64,000 nt of DNA, taken from contig JACCIC010000035.1 of NCBI GenBank assembly GCA_018907035.1, positions 3,319,001-3,383,000 of the forward strand, written 5' to 3'. Below, piece after piece: positions 36,150-48,000 of the stretch. Position 1 is the stretch's first letter; every line of letters begins with the position of its first letter. The position numbers and the translations under genes were made by a program. Under the pieces are notes generated by a model. It saw only the letters and a list, made by a program, of their open reading frames with translations. It did no database searches and was not told the origin of the DNA. The DNA is from Sycobia sp. Sy_11. Taxonomy: Eukaryota; Arthropoda; Insecta; Hymenoptera; Epichrysomallidae.

Positions 36150-36480
36150 TCCATTTGCGCTGTTCTCCGCTCCGCCAAAAGGCCGAAGCCACCGGCATCT
36201 TTTGTACACACGTCGACCCCGCCACAATGGATATCTTCGCCGTGATCATGGCTCGCAACGATTTCTTCGTGACCCATCATCCGTAGACTGCCGACGGCCG
36301 CGACCATCGACCGACGCCGCCGCGGCCCAGCAGCCCCGAGGTTCGCCCGCGGCTGCTCGCCGCTATAACCGACGATATGGGAAAAAGAGAAAGCGCAGAG
36401 CGCGTGGACCAAATTGTTTCGTCGTCTCTTCCTCCCGCTTAGGCGTATACACCCGCGGAAGATATTAATTTAGATCGGAT
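36150..36480. other. GC-rich patch
   Basis: CpG-rich, with overlapping frames on both strands of up to 122 codons and no known domain. Confidence 0.55.
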
Positions 36481-36506
36481 GGATAAAAGGACTTTGCGCA
36501 ATCGTG

Positions 36507-36508
<2 letters not shown>

Positions 36509-36551
<43 letters not shown>
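36509..36551. repeat. (TA)n microsatellite
   Basis: About 21 perfect units. Confidence 0.97.
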
Positions 36552-36554
<3 letters not shown>

Positions 36555-38198
36555 GTGGCGTGTTGCGCGAGTGACGCAAGGCTAATATGGACAACGATGA
36601 ATTTCTGCTCGCTGGGTGCAGTCATCGATTCTTTTCTTTTTCTTCTTCAATGATTCGATATATAATTATAGATTGAATTGTGAGCCAAGGTTGATCGGAC
36701 ACTGGTGAAATTGTTACGGGGCATGAAAAATTTAATTAAAGAAGACTCTTACTTTTTTTTTCAAAACGAATTCGCTTAAGTAATATCGATGAAAGTTGCT
36801 TTTTTATCTATAGACAAATTAACAGAGAGTCGGAAGTTTTTATTTGTAGCAAATGCTTTTGTCATTTATCCGAGCATTAAGATTGTATAGATAAGGAAAC
36901 ATCAATGAAGTTTTCAAAAATTTAATAATTAATAGTCAATTAAAATTAATTTTATAAAAAACTAAATGTTTTTATCTTCATTCAATGTTTTGAAAAGTAA
37001 TCGCATCTGCGTGAAATTTAATTAAATAATACAGGAAGTACGTCGCGGTATATCTGCCGTGTAAGTGGAGCAAAACAAGAACTTTCCTTGTTAATTAGTC
37101 GATTTATTTTATCAGAGGGGAATTCTGATGTTGCTGTAATTAAGCCCTATATTGCGACGAGAGATGCAGTATAAGCAAAAGCATCGACGAAAAAAAAAGG
37201 AGCGTAGTAGAGTTCAACTTTTCCTTTTTCTTCTGATGGAAATTTTAATTTTTCGAACGCGTCATTGGCGAATTTCATAGTACAGTTTTTAATAGAAAAA
37301 GAATGATAATTATAAAAGTTTTAAACACCATCCTTCTTTAAAAGACTAGCAAGATTCTCTATTCTTTTCAGAGTTTAAAGTATTTAATAATAAAAAAAAA
37401 AAACACATTTAATATCTTGAGTTGATCGTTTATAAAGGATAAGAAATGAAACTGTAATGACAAACATTAATAAATAATAGAAAATTATAGACGAAAATAA
37501 AACGCCAAAGTTATCGAAATCTAATAAGCCTAAAAATAAAATTATAATCTATATAGATTGAAAAGCGCAATGAATCTTTCAACATACTTTTTTGTAGTTT
37601 TGCCTATTGAAACTATACATTAAGACTTTATACTATACATTTCGAGTTCGAATACTGCATATCATCTTCTTTATTAATCGTATCAATTATTCAATAACAG
37701 AATGTTTAATGCATTTATGCATACATTAAGAATTTATGACAACTAAAATCATATGTAAACTTATGCAATCAATGTCATGATGAATGATAGAAAACGTTCT
37801 CAAAACTTGAAAAAATTGCACATTCACGCTAAATAGGCAAATAGATATTATTTCGTATGATCGTAATGTGGTCTGTAAAAACGCTAAAGGTGCTTGAATT
37901 TCAATTAATAATTGTACTTAAACTTCCACCTAAATTAATAGATAACCTTCTAAATTAACATATTCTCTTCTTCGTGTCGCACTAATAATATCTTCAAATA
38001 ATTTTCCTATTATCTAACTATGGTCATTACATTACTATTGAACGTAAAATTACAACGAATTCTTTCTATGGCGAGGCGAGGAATAAAAAAGCAAAGTAAT
38101 CCCTTCAATCTAGCAATGTGTATCTACTAACGCCCAACAATAGTAGAATACCCGACATCTATAATAGATCATTGTCGTGATTCAGCGCGCCGTGCCAT

Positions 38199-38203
<5 letters not shown>
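36552..38203. other. AT-rich unique stretch, about 1.65 kb
   Basis: No microsatellites, coding blocks or transposon ends are recognised. Confidence 0.6.

Positions 38204-38269
<66 letters not shown>
38204..38269. repeat. (CT)n-(AC)n compound microsatellite
   Basis: About 14 CT units join directly to about 18 AC units. Confidence 0.97.
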
Positions 38270-38275
<6 letters not shown>

Positions 38276-38498
38276 TTAATTTTTGGAGTAAAACAACGCG
38301 AGACCGCAGGGTCTGCGCGCGCGCACGCGTGCGCACCGCAATTTGGGGGATCGAGCAGGGGCAAGGTGGTCTTCAGTCGCGTTGCGCGCGCACAAGGTCG
38401 AGTCCGAGCGATCGATCAACTTCCCCGAGAGGCTCTCTCGCGTGACTCTCGCATTATACGCCTCTCGTTGACAGGGAGTCGTATTTTAAGGCAAAGGT

Positions 38499-38500
<2 letters not shown>

Positions 38501-38532
<32 letters not shown>
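38501..38532. repeat. (AT)n microsatellite
   Basis: About 16 units with one TG interruption. Confidence 0.94.
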
Positions 38533-38591
38533 TAGCCCGCGAAAAACGGGCCGCCCGGAACAACTGGGGATTTTTGGGACGCTTTACTTGC

Positions 38592-38594
<3 letters not shown>

Positions 38595-38641
<47 letters not shown>
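38595..38641. repeat. (AT)23 microsatellite
   Basis: A perfect array. Confidence 0.97.
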
Positions 38642-38643
<2 letters not shown>

Positions 38644-38880
38644 CGTGCGCGCACGCGGCGGAGGATCTCGGCCGCGCGGCGAAAAGAAAGTTTGCAGCGC
38701 GGAGCGCGCTCTTAATTGGAGATCATTAGGGTTGACGATGCTGCGCCGCTCCCTCTAATTTTTATCATTTTTTATTTACTTTCGAAACTCCTTTCTCGGC
38801 GCTGTAATTGAAAAAAATGCATTATTTATAAATAAGTGCGCGCTCCGAGCGCCCCGTGCCAGAAACAAAGTCCGTCGAAT

Positions 38881-39465
38881 TCAACTTGTACGTAATATAT
38901 TTTGCGGGCCGAATAAATTCCGTTATTTCAAGATTGCGATGCAGCTTTTACGATCTCTTACGTACGAAACAATTAGTTATGATTTAACATTACTATAAAA
39001 TTATTGAGTGTTTTTAAGCATAAGTATATGTTTAATTATTGAGAGAAATTTTATTTGTTTATTAAAGAATAAAAAATACGTTTATCGTGGCTCAATATAT
39101 GCTTGCTGAATATTCTAGTTTTTATCCTGTAAATAGCGTTTTATTAGGATAGAAAAATCACGTGCCTCTTATTTTAGGTATTGAATATGTTTGAGTTCAA
39201 CATTATCCGCTCAGATGAGTGAAACTTGAGTAGTGTTAGTCGAGCGATATAGCTTGTATGCATATATGCATCTTCATTATTTAAAACAGAATCAGTTTAT
39301 ACACATCCTTCAGCGATAAGGCAGATGCTCAATTCAGGTGCGTGATTAGTCACGATAAGATACGCGAATACAGGTGTAATTATTTATATTCACATAAATA
39401 TCTACGTTAACACGTGTACGATACTCAGTTATACGACATTTAATTACACGAATATTTAAAAATAC

Positions 39466-39467
<2 letters not shown>
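38881..39467. other. AT-rich unique stretch
   Basis: Nothing recognised. Confidence 0.55.

Positions 39468-39515
<48 letters not shown>
39468..39515. repeat. (AT)24 microsatellite
   Basis: A perfect array. Confidence 0.97.
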
Positions 39516-39517
<2 letters not shown>

Positions 39518-40549
39518 TAGAGATCAGTGAGCGCACACTCAGACCCATCTGTATATTAAAATATAAGCGACTAGAGTAACATTAATTCACAGTTCTCCGG
39601 TCTCTCCGAGCCTAATGAGGGATCAATAAAATTAAAATTTTGAAACGGAACACATGGAATAAATCTCCATTAAACGGAAGCTTTTGAGAGAAATTCGATT
39701 CCTTCCGAAGGACGAGGGAAGGCATTTTTCGAATACCCATTGGACTTTCCGTATGCATGACAATCCTAATAAGGAGCTAGGCCCCATTAACTCATCAAGA
39801 CACGGCGTCGTTTTGATAAATGCCACCGCCGCGTCCCTTAATAGCTCCCATTCATCGCGCCCGGCCCGTTCTCGCGATTTTTGGGGACGAGCGGGATCCG
39901 CGCGCGCGCGCGCGCGTGTGTGTCTAAAGATACGGAGGGAGCGAGCGAGGAATGGGGGGAGAGGGCGGGAGGCACGGAGAGACGGAGGAGGGGAGTGGGG
40001 CAGAAGGAAAAATTCGAGGACAAGTGGCCTGTAGACGATTGAGTGCGTTATGTATCGTATATATCAACAGCAGCGCGTGTGTGTATCATGCGTGGCTCAT
40101 AAGCACGTGGAGATCGGCGGCAGTGGGTAAGTGAGCGAGAGCGAGAGAGAGAGAGAGGGGAGAGAGAGGGAGGGAGGAAGGGAGGATAAATTGATGCTCC
40201 CGGTATGATAATGAGCGACGCTATTCATCTCTCGCCACGTCTTTTATTACGGGCGGCCGGCGCGCGAACGTTTTTAAGCAACGAGCTGCCGGACTAATGT
40301 CTGACCTGAGTTTTCGTCCGCGGTGCGCCCCCCCCCCGCCCTCCGCCGCGAGATCTTCGAGGTCGGATAGTACGGCGATACCACTACCGATAAAGAAGTA
40401 GTGCGCGCGCGCGCGCGTGTGCGCGTCTCCTACGTATCGCGCACATCGCTCCTTCTGGAAAAGCGGTTAATAGCGGCGGCGCGGCGCGGCGTCGGCACAT
40501 TACGGTACATCTTGTTGATGCATAATAATTTATTTTTCAGCCGCTCGAT

Positions 40550-40553
<4 letters not shown>
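39516..40553. other. Mixed, then GC-rich stretch
   Basis: Unique mixed sequence to about 39,830, then CpG-rich with CG-alternating runs (39,899-39,917 and 40,400-40,421) and a C9 run at 40,329-40,337. No gene is supportable. Confidence 0.55.
40131..40185. repeat. Purine-only (GA)n/(GGA)n tract
   Basis: Almost pure G and A over 55 bases, with GA units giving way to GGGA units. Mirror-like purine tracts of this kind can form triplex DNA. Confidence 0.85.

Positions 40554-40600
<47 letters not shown>
40554..40600. repeat. (AT)23 microsatellite
   Basis: A perfect array. Confidence 0.97.
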
Positions 40601-40604
<4 letters not shown>

Positions 40605-40879
40605 AGATTCTCGGCAAGCCACGGTGTATACGCGAAAAACGGCACCGCCTCTCTCAATCACGCTTTCAGCTACCTCGAAAATTCGAGGCGGCAGCGGCGC
40701 ACTTTACTTGCGGGTGCGCGCGCGCGCGTACCTCTGGAAAAGCTGGCTCGTGGAGGAAAAATGAACGAAAGCCGGCATAAATCACGACGCTCGCTCGTAA
40801 CCGCTCTACACGTGCTTCTATATGGTTATAATGATTTCTTATTTTCTTTGGTGAGCCGCATTTTTGTGTTTACGCGCGT

Positions 40880-40918
40880 GTATATATATATATATATATA
40901 TATACATAAACATAGAGA

Positions 40919-40972
<54 letters not shown>
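40880..40972. repeat. (TA)n and (GA)n arrays, adjacent
   Basis: About 12 TA units (40,880-40,904), a short spacer, then about 25 GA units (40,914-40,972). Confidence 0.95.
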
Positions 40973-40975
<3 letters not shown>

Positions 40976-40989
40976 CGAGAGAGAGTGAG

Positions 40990-41980
40990 AGGAGAGCTCG
41001 CGGCGTTTTCCTCTAATACGGGGACGCGCTGCAAATTACAAATTGCATTTTTACGCCGAGCGGCATGCGTACTTATAAAATAATTAAAATAATTGATTAT
41101 CTCGTTAATTAAATAAAAACTCCCATATCATGTTTCAATCTATCGGGTCTTTGTCTGTTATGCGCTGTGATGAATAGCCAATACATTGCGCCGGGAAAAT
41201 GCGCGAAAAACCAGCGCCTCATCCCATAAATTCCAACCTGGACTCAATTTGAGACCGCTATTTTATAAAAAAAAAAAATTGCTTTAATAACTTCATTTTT
41301 CCATATTCTGTAATACATGACGTATTTATTTTTCTACGGGTAGGTATACAGTGCACAATTCAAATTTAATAACTTATAAACTGCAGTTATATTGCATCCA
41401 TTAGTAAAATATATAATAACACATGTCACTTTGTTGGTTTTTGTAACGCGAATTTTTTAAGAATTATTGCAACAACCGCGCATGTATTTGTATATGATGT
41501 AGTAATGAAATTACATATTAAGGAAAAATAAAGTAATAATATACTGTCATTATCTCTCGTAATGATTAATAAATTATAAATTAAAATTTCGTCATAAATA
41601 TAGATTTAGAGCGGTTAAGTATCTATACATGACTTAATATACATATAAATTAGTTTTATAACTTTTTGTTTATTGTAAGAATTACATATGGACGTGGCAC
41701 TGTTAGAAGCCAAAAAAATAATTATGTACGATAGCATAATTACCGCCTGCTGTTCGATACGAAATCTTATGTAAATCCCATAAAGCCACTGACACTGATA
41801 CGCAGACGTTTATGCGGCCACTGCATACGTCGCATTAGAATTCAGTTATTCGAACGAGCGAGAAAAATCGAATTTACGTATATTCCTGCCGCGAGAGTAG
41901 GGAAAACAATCGAGCGTCTTTATGAGAATCAATTGAAATTCACGGCGATTCATCCCGTTAGTCATCCCGGATAATTTCAT
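40990..41980. other. AT-rich unique stretch
   Basis: No repeat arrays or coding blocks. Two GCCACTG motifs lie at 41,785-41,791 and 41,817-41,823, of unknown meaning. Confidence 0.55.
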
Positions 41981-42120
41981 TACAATTCTGCGCGTAACTC
42001 GGAGAGCCCGAGCAGCCGCTGCGCCAAATCCACCTCGCGGGTGTAAAGAGGGAAACGCGGGGGCTGCTCCCTGGCGCGGTCACCCACACGCGGAGGCGGC
42101 GATCGCCGCGCCGGTGGACG

Positions 42121-42153
<33 letters not shown>
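42121..42153. repeat. A33 homopolymer
   Basis: An uninterrupted run of 33 A bases inside a GC-rich block, the longest homopolymer in the window. No SINE or LINE body is recognised on its 5' side. Confidence 0.97.
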
Positions 42154-42154
<1 letters not shown>

Positions 42155-42607
42155 AGGCAAGGCGTCGCGCTCGCCCGCTCGCCGCGTGGCGGCGATAAGA
42201 GAGGTGTATGCTCTAATAATGTAAAAGGCCGCTTGTGCAACAGTGAACGTGGATGCCTATAGATATACGAACGCGGTATAAAAACGGATGTCAAGCCCGC
42301 GCTCGCGAGCGCCCGCGCGCACACACACACACACAACACACACACCACGCACAGGCACATAAGCGCGATCGTCGGTAACGCCTTCGCGGCGCCGCGGCGC
42401 ACGTGTGCGCCGGAGACCGGCCTCTTTCGATTCGTCCCTGCGACCAGGAAGTCGCGCGGGGACGGTTATAAGCCGTAAGCTCTCGCGAAAAACCCGGAAA
42501 AACCGCGGCGCTGCGGCGGTAGCGCGCGCGCGCGCACACTTTCATTGTATGTATATGCGCCGCGCAGAGCGAGCGGCCGAGCGCGGCTCTGGATCGACGA
42601 CGACCGT

Positions 42608-42636
<29 letters not shown>
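42608..42636. repeat. (CGA)n trinucleotide repeat
   Basis: About nine CGA units. Confidence 0.95.
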
Positions 42637-42638
<2 letters not shown>

Positions 42639-42866
42639 GCTCGCGCGCGCGTTGCGTTACGTATACGCGGGCACGCACGGACGCACGGGCGCGACACGTG
42701 GGCGCACAAACGGCAGCTCCGCCCGAGGGAGGTCTGTTCTCCGCGCGGCGAACATCTTAATTTCGCCGTTATGCAAATCGCGGAATCTCTCGCGGGCCGC
42801 TGTCATATTCTTGTAAATCCGGGTGGTGGCCGTGCCCCGCGCCCGCCGATGCGAGCGCTACGTGTC

Positions 42867-42870
<4 letters not shown>

Positions 42871-42925
<55 letters not shown>
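42871..42925. repeat. (TA)n-(TG)n compound microsatellite
   Basis: About 20 TA units followed by eight TG units. Confidence 0.97.
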
Positions 42926-43111
42926 CTGTATAGGTAGATATATGAATTCAGCGATGCCGGATGCCCGCCTCGCAGGCGCATTGTTATAAGCTCGATAAAG
43001 AAGCCATGTATGTGCGTGTGCGTATGCGTGTCTGTTCTTGCGAAATTTATCCGCGAGGAAGCCGAGAGTATATTAGTCGCATTCCGACGTCTCGGGTCGC
43101 TTCCATATAAA

Positions 43112-43115
<4 letters not shown>

Positions 43116-43146
<31 letters not shown>
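43116..43146. repeat. (TA)15 microsatellite
   Basis: A perfect array. Confidence 0.96.
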
Positions 43147-43149
<3 letters not shown>

Positions 43150-43272
43150 CACGCGTAAACCGAACCAAGCCCGGCTGTTTTTGCCTCATCATCGGCTCTA
43201 ATAATATACAAAAGCGCGTTATGTCGGGCAGTTTAGAAGTTTATATATGTATATACACAGTCGCGCGAAGGG

Positions 43273-43275
<3 letters not shown>

Positions 43276-43308
<33 letters not shown>
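43276..43308. repeat. (GA)16 microsatellite
   Basis: A perfect array. Confidence 0.96.
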
Positions 43309-43311
<3 letters not shown>

Positions 43312-43528
43312 GGCGCACGCGATCGAAATGTTATAATGCTACTTACTATCCCGCGCGTGCGCCGATCGGCAGCACTGGGATGTGTAGATCGGTGCGTTGT
43401 AGTACATAATAGAAATCTAATGTATACACCTCTAATTAACAAGTCTTTTCTATGATGCTTGTAATGAGTGTGCCTTCGCTGTTTTTTTTTTATGTACGTC
43501 ATTAAAACAAAAAAAATATCAGCGAGTC

Positions 43529-43530
<2 letters not shown>

Positions 43531-43565
<35 letters not shown>
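43531..43565. repeat. (GA)17 microsatellite
   Basis: A perfect array 220 bases after another GA array on the same strand. Confidence 0.96.
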
Positions 43566-43567
<2 letters not shown>

Positions 43568-44450
43568 CAAGAAGGTATGGCCAATGTGTTTAAGTAATCT
43601 TTATGGGCCATAACAATTTGAATTTTAACGCTCGTTTTGGAACAGTATATAGCCTGCAATGGGGCAGTCGTTCAAGGAGATTTTTAGACTACATAAAATA
43701 TGTGTACAGGGATAAAGAGTTCACTGCGAGGCAAGCACATGTTTAATAACAATGGCGAAAGACCGTTGTTCAATCGAGGCGACGACAGGCTTTGATAGAT
43801 AACGGTATCTTGAGAAACAAAAAACATAAGAGAAAAAACATAAATTTTTCGGTCAAAGATGGAAGTTAGACGAAAGCGAAAAACATTACATCGAGGGCAA
43901 TGTGGCTCGGGTCGGTTTATAACTCACAACTTTTTCAGCCTCCGCGAAAAATCTTTTACAAGCGCCCACGAATTCGTGCGTAAAACTCGGATATTCGACG
44001 GAATAAGATACGAAGGAACGTGCAACGAAATGAAAAACAGTTACAATGTACATTTCGTTGGAACACACTCGAGAGAGAAAAGTCGTTGGCACAGCCTTAG
44101 ATCTGCAATACAGCTATGGTCTGTATACACGTGGCTGGATACGCGCAAAAAGCGGAAGTCACGAACGAACTCGATCGCGAGTCCGAAATTCGCGAGAACG
44201 CTCGGTTCGCCCGGCCGCAGTGAGTACGGTCACAGATACGGAGCATGACGCCTCGATCGTGCCCGCGCGGCGAGCATCGCGCTTCGCTCGGCCGAGAGGT
44301 GTCGCCGATGCCGCGACGGACAATGGAAGAGACGAGCGTCGCGATAGTCGGCCTTGTCGCTTCGATAAGTAACCGCCGAGCTGTGTAGATGCATGTGTGT
44401 GCACGCGGAAAGCATCTCGCGTATCCACCGGCGCGTACTCACACGCACAC

Positions 44451-44453
<3 letters not shown>
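43566..44453. other. Mixed unique stretch, GC-rich from about 44,150
   Basis: A 129-codon frame from ATG 43,859 has mixed composition but no recognised family, and it overlaps two other open frames. I do not call it a gene. Confidence 0.5.

Positions 44454-44498
<45 letters not shown>
44454..44498. repeat. (TA)22 microsatellite
   Basis: The first of four TA arrays in 770 bases. Confidence 0.97.
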
Positions 44499-44501
<3 letters not shown>

Positions 44502-44709
44502 ATAAGTTTTTCCACCGACGATACCGCGCTCGTGCATAAGACTGCGACCCGAATTCCCGATGCAGCGAGGACGCGGGCGCGGGCGCGGGAGCGCGCAAAA
44601 TCGCCTAATCGCGCGCGAACGATCGGCGCGCGCGCCGCCGCCTTTTCTTCTGCGGCGCTTTTCTGCGCCCGTCCGTCGTAATCTATACAGATATAATACC
44701 TTTGGCTGC

Positions 44710-44736
44710 ATATATATATATATATATATATATATA
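44710..44736. repeat. (TA)13 microsatellite
   Basis: A perfect array. Confidence 0.95.
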
Positions 44737-44850
44737 CGCGCGGCGGGGCTCTTTTTGTCGTTGTCGCAATAGGCCGACGGACCGAGTCCCCCATCGTGGG
44801 CTCGCTTGTCCGATTATTATTAGTAGTCGCGGCCGCCGACTTCGATTGTA

Positions 44851-44855
<5 letters not shown>

Positions 44856-44898
<43 letters not shown>
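44856..44898. repeat. (TA)21 microsatellite
   Basis: A perfect array. Confidence 0.97.
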
Positions 44899-44901
<3 letters not shown>

Positions 44902-45165
44902 AACAATATCGGCAGTGATCGATAGGATTGCACGAATGGACGTTTATCGCGCGCGCTCCGCTTTACGTTATAGATATGGAAAGTGAAATTACATTTTTGT
45001 CTCGCCGTCTCTCTCACTATCACTCCTTCGTACCGCTTCGCGGCGTACTTGACTGGAATTCGAAGTAGGTTTCGTTGTATTATGGCCGTGTGGCCGCCGC
45101 CATTGTTATAAGATCGTTGTAATTTTTCTGTTGTAATCTAGAGCAGAGTGACGTAACTTGAGTCG

Positions 45166-45175
45166 TATATATATA

Positions 45176-45219
<44 letters not shown>
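45166..45219. repeat. (TA)n microsatellite, one interruption
   Basis: About 26 units with a TTT interruption near 45,178-45,180. Confidence 0.96.
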
Positions 45220-45225
<6 letters not shown>

Positions 45226-45747
45226 GACACGTATATAGGATCGAACTCTGCAACTTTTTCATCCAAATTCTTATATGTGTATACAATACGTGTGCGGGAC
45301 CGAGGCTTGCCGATGGAAAAAGCTCGCGAAAATAACGATCACGGCGCATAAAGCGCCGGCGTCCGATGAGCGCGTGCTGTACGCGATAATAGCGTCCCGC
45401 TTTTATCGCGCGCGCACACCAAGTTCGCCCGCATCGTCGCCCATTAGTTTCTAAACCGGCCGTACGCGATCTCATTTATTGTTTCGAGTAAAGCGAGAGT
45501 CCGGCGGCGGGGGGAGGCGGGAGGGGGCTATAAATAATATACTCGGGCATTTTTTTTATTTTTTTTTTTTTTTTGCAAGGAGCGCGATTCAATATAAATC
45601 GAAAAGCTCTCGTTATAAATTGCTGCGCAGGGCGTTGCATTCGAGAGCTGCCTCTCGAATACCTCTCGCTGGTCGCGTTATTAATTGTTATCGAATGATC
45701 TATTAAATGGATCGATATTTCATATAACGCAATGTATGTATATACTG

Positions 45748-45750
<3 letters not shown>
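45220..45750. other. Mixed to GC-rich stretch with a T-rich run
   Basis: CpG-rich at 45,290-45,520, then T-rich at 45,551-45,574. No gene is seen. Confidence 0.55.
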
Positions 45751-45795
<45 letters not shown>

Positions 45796-45804
45796 CATAC
45801 ATAG
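45751..45804. repeat. (AT)n-(ACAT)n compound microsatellite
   Basis: About 20 AT units followed by three ACAT units. Confidence 0.96.
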
Positions 45805-45947
45805 ATGGGCAGTGCTATAGGTGGTACTTCAACCGTATAGAGCGCGCGATTCGACCTTGTCAAGCATAGAATCTCGCGCAAAGGCCGTGTACTCGAGCTC
45901 CCTTCTTGCCTGTTTCGCTCCCTCGCGCACGCTCTCTCTTTCTCTTC

Positions 45948-45950
<3 letters not shown>

Positions 45951-45999
<49 letters not shown>
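45951..45999. repeat. (TC)24 microsatellite
   Basis: A perfect TC array after a degenerate CT-rich leader. Confidence 0.97.
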
Positions 46000-46002
<3 letters not shown>

Positions 46003-46132
46003 AACCTAAATCATTCCGCATTCCTTTCGGGACACACGCGCGCGCGCGCAAATACCGCGGACCATAGCGGCCTCTTGCTTAATCGAAAAATAATAGAAGT
46101 GTCACTTCGCCAGAGAAGAGACAGATTGTCGA

Positions 46133-46134
<2 letters not shown>

Positions 46135-46169
<35 letters not shown>
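46135..46169. repeat. (TG)17 microsatellite
   Basis: A perfect TG array. Confidence 0.97.
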
Positions 46170-46172
<3 letters not shown>

Positions 46173-46570
46173 TACAGAAACGCCCGCGACCGATTTTGAA
46201 ATTCTCTCCCGATCGACCCGTACGCATAACGGATGGGGAGCCAACCGAGTGTAAAGCTGCGGGCACTCGGGCGATCCTTCGCCGAGCGACGAACGAATCA
46301 ACGCCGCCCGTTGCACCGAACGGCACGCGACGTACGCGGGCGTTACGAAAGACAATGGCTACGGCATCCCATCTCCGATTGTGTATTAGAAATCGAAAGC
46401 GCCCTTGGGTATTATTCGGGAGTAGAAGCGGGGGCAGCCGCCTCGATTCATTTTTCTTCGATAAGATCGTCGTTGCGTCGGCGTACGTATTGCTCTGGAA
46501 AGCGGCGCGAGTTTCTAAAATATCAATTAATAACAATGATGGATCCTCCTACTTTAATCCAATAGTTTTA
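46170..46570. other. GC-rich patch
   Basis: CpG-rich and unique. Overlapping frames of 110-146 codons on both strands resemble no family. Confidence 0.5.
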
Positions 46571-47570
46571 ATATAAAACTAATGCCCCTTTCACTTTGTA
46601 CAGAGGGTATAACTAATTGACGATTATAGAGATTCAGATTATTGGCTTTTAACGAGCTGAACTGTTAATACAAGTAAAGGTTTCGGGAGTAAATAAAGGA
46701 ACATCGGTACATTTTTCGCTCCCTTCGTCCACGAGCCTCGAGAGCCTGTAGCATTTTCTCAAGTCAATTCTTCGCCCATGTGAATGAGTCTGGTTTTTAA
46801 TGCCACTGCGAAACATATGCATCTTATCAGTTAAGTGGCTCGAATGATTTTATTAACTATTATACAAGCCTCGATCTATTGTGCATTGAAGTCTTAAGGT
46901 GTAATGTACATATATTGTTAATAATATGTCGCATCATTTGTCAAGCTTCAAATGGACCGCACACAAGTCTTAAATGAAAATCGATGAATTATCTTTTGTT
47001 AGATACCCAAGTTCTTCCGTAATTGGATAAATAATTTTTTTCTTAATATTTTTCATATAATCGACATCGCAATGTAATTCTCTTTTCATTTTTCTTCATT
47101 GAAAGAACGTTTAATGCTAATTTTCCAACATAGAACAACTTCCTGTCGCATCCTTCCAAATTCGCAAATACAATTACTATCATTAAGAAAACTCTTTCAT
47201 ACGAAGAAAAAATATTCTATAGCATTTTCCATTTATTATTACCATTCGTTGTTGTTGTTTTTTTTCTTTATTTCGAAACCTTCTCCCGAGGATTTAATGC
47301 GTCGAACGGTAACGACGAAATTCTGTGGAATCCAGCGAACCGCAACTATATGCACAGAAAAACAATTTCGGTTATGACACCCGTACACCGACAGTTATAT
47401 ACGCACCTGAACTCTTTAAACGGAGCTGAGCCAAGGTAAAGCAATTCACTTGTAAATGAGCAAAAAAAAAAAAAATGCCGAAACTGCGGGATCGGTTAAT
47501 AAACAAAGATGTAAATGAGGTATATATATACATATATGTTGAACTGATAAAACCTCACGGGCCATGAATT
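46571..47570. other. AT-rich unique stretch
   Basis: No arrays beyond short homopolymers. Nothing recognised. Confidence 0.55.
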
Positions 47571-48000
47571 TTAATCGACCTCGTAGATTCGGCAATTCTC
47601 AGAGCGCCGTAAAGATTCTCGCCGAGCGTCACTGCTCGTGCGTTTTATCAAAATCGCGTTCGCCAATGCGCGTTTTAAGGATATCGAAGAGTGCCTTTGT
47701 GCTATATATACATATATGATGACGATGTACAAAACAGGCCGCCACACGCACCAGCGGGACTGGATTGCCGACCACGGCTCGACGCAATTATCGACGATAC
47801 AGCCGTGGCGCTGATGCGCACGGCCGAGGACTTCGTATAAGGCGCGCGTCGACGAGCCCGCGCGCATAATGCACGTATTAACCGTACCTGATGTACTTTC
47901 GCGCGAGGATCTCGGCGACGATTGTAATCGAGGCAAAGCGCCTGCACTCCGAGCGCGGCTCGCGGTATCGCCCGGAATTGGAATTAATCGTACTAATATA
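47571..48000. other. Unique GC-rich patch
   Basis: CpG-rich and free of microsatellites apart from a short TATATACATATATG near 47,704. A 174-codon minus frame has no known domain. Confidence 0.5.

Larger units (their letters stand above)
38270..38880. other. GC-rich patch with two TA arrays
   Basis: CpG-rich sequence, including a 14-base palindrome GCGTGCGCGCACGC at 38,643-38,656 immediately after a TA array. No gene is seen. Confidence 0.55.
41981..42870. other. GC-rich block
   Basis: CpG-dense sequence with an A33 run, a CA tract at 42,319-42,350, a CGA array and a CG-alternating run at 42,521-42,536. Frames of 140-194 codons here are repeat-driven and overlap one another. Confidence 0.6.

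Noticed and set aside
43859..44248. 129-codon plus-strand frame starting at ATG
   Set aside because: Composition is mixed but other open frames overlap it. There are no domains and no splice or promoter evidence.
46002..46009. CAACCTAA as the right end of a mariner element
   Set aside because: Eight bases next to a CT array, with no paired end.
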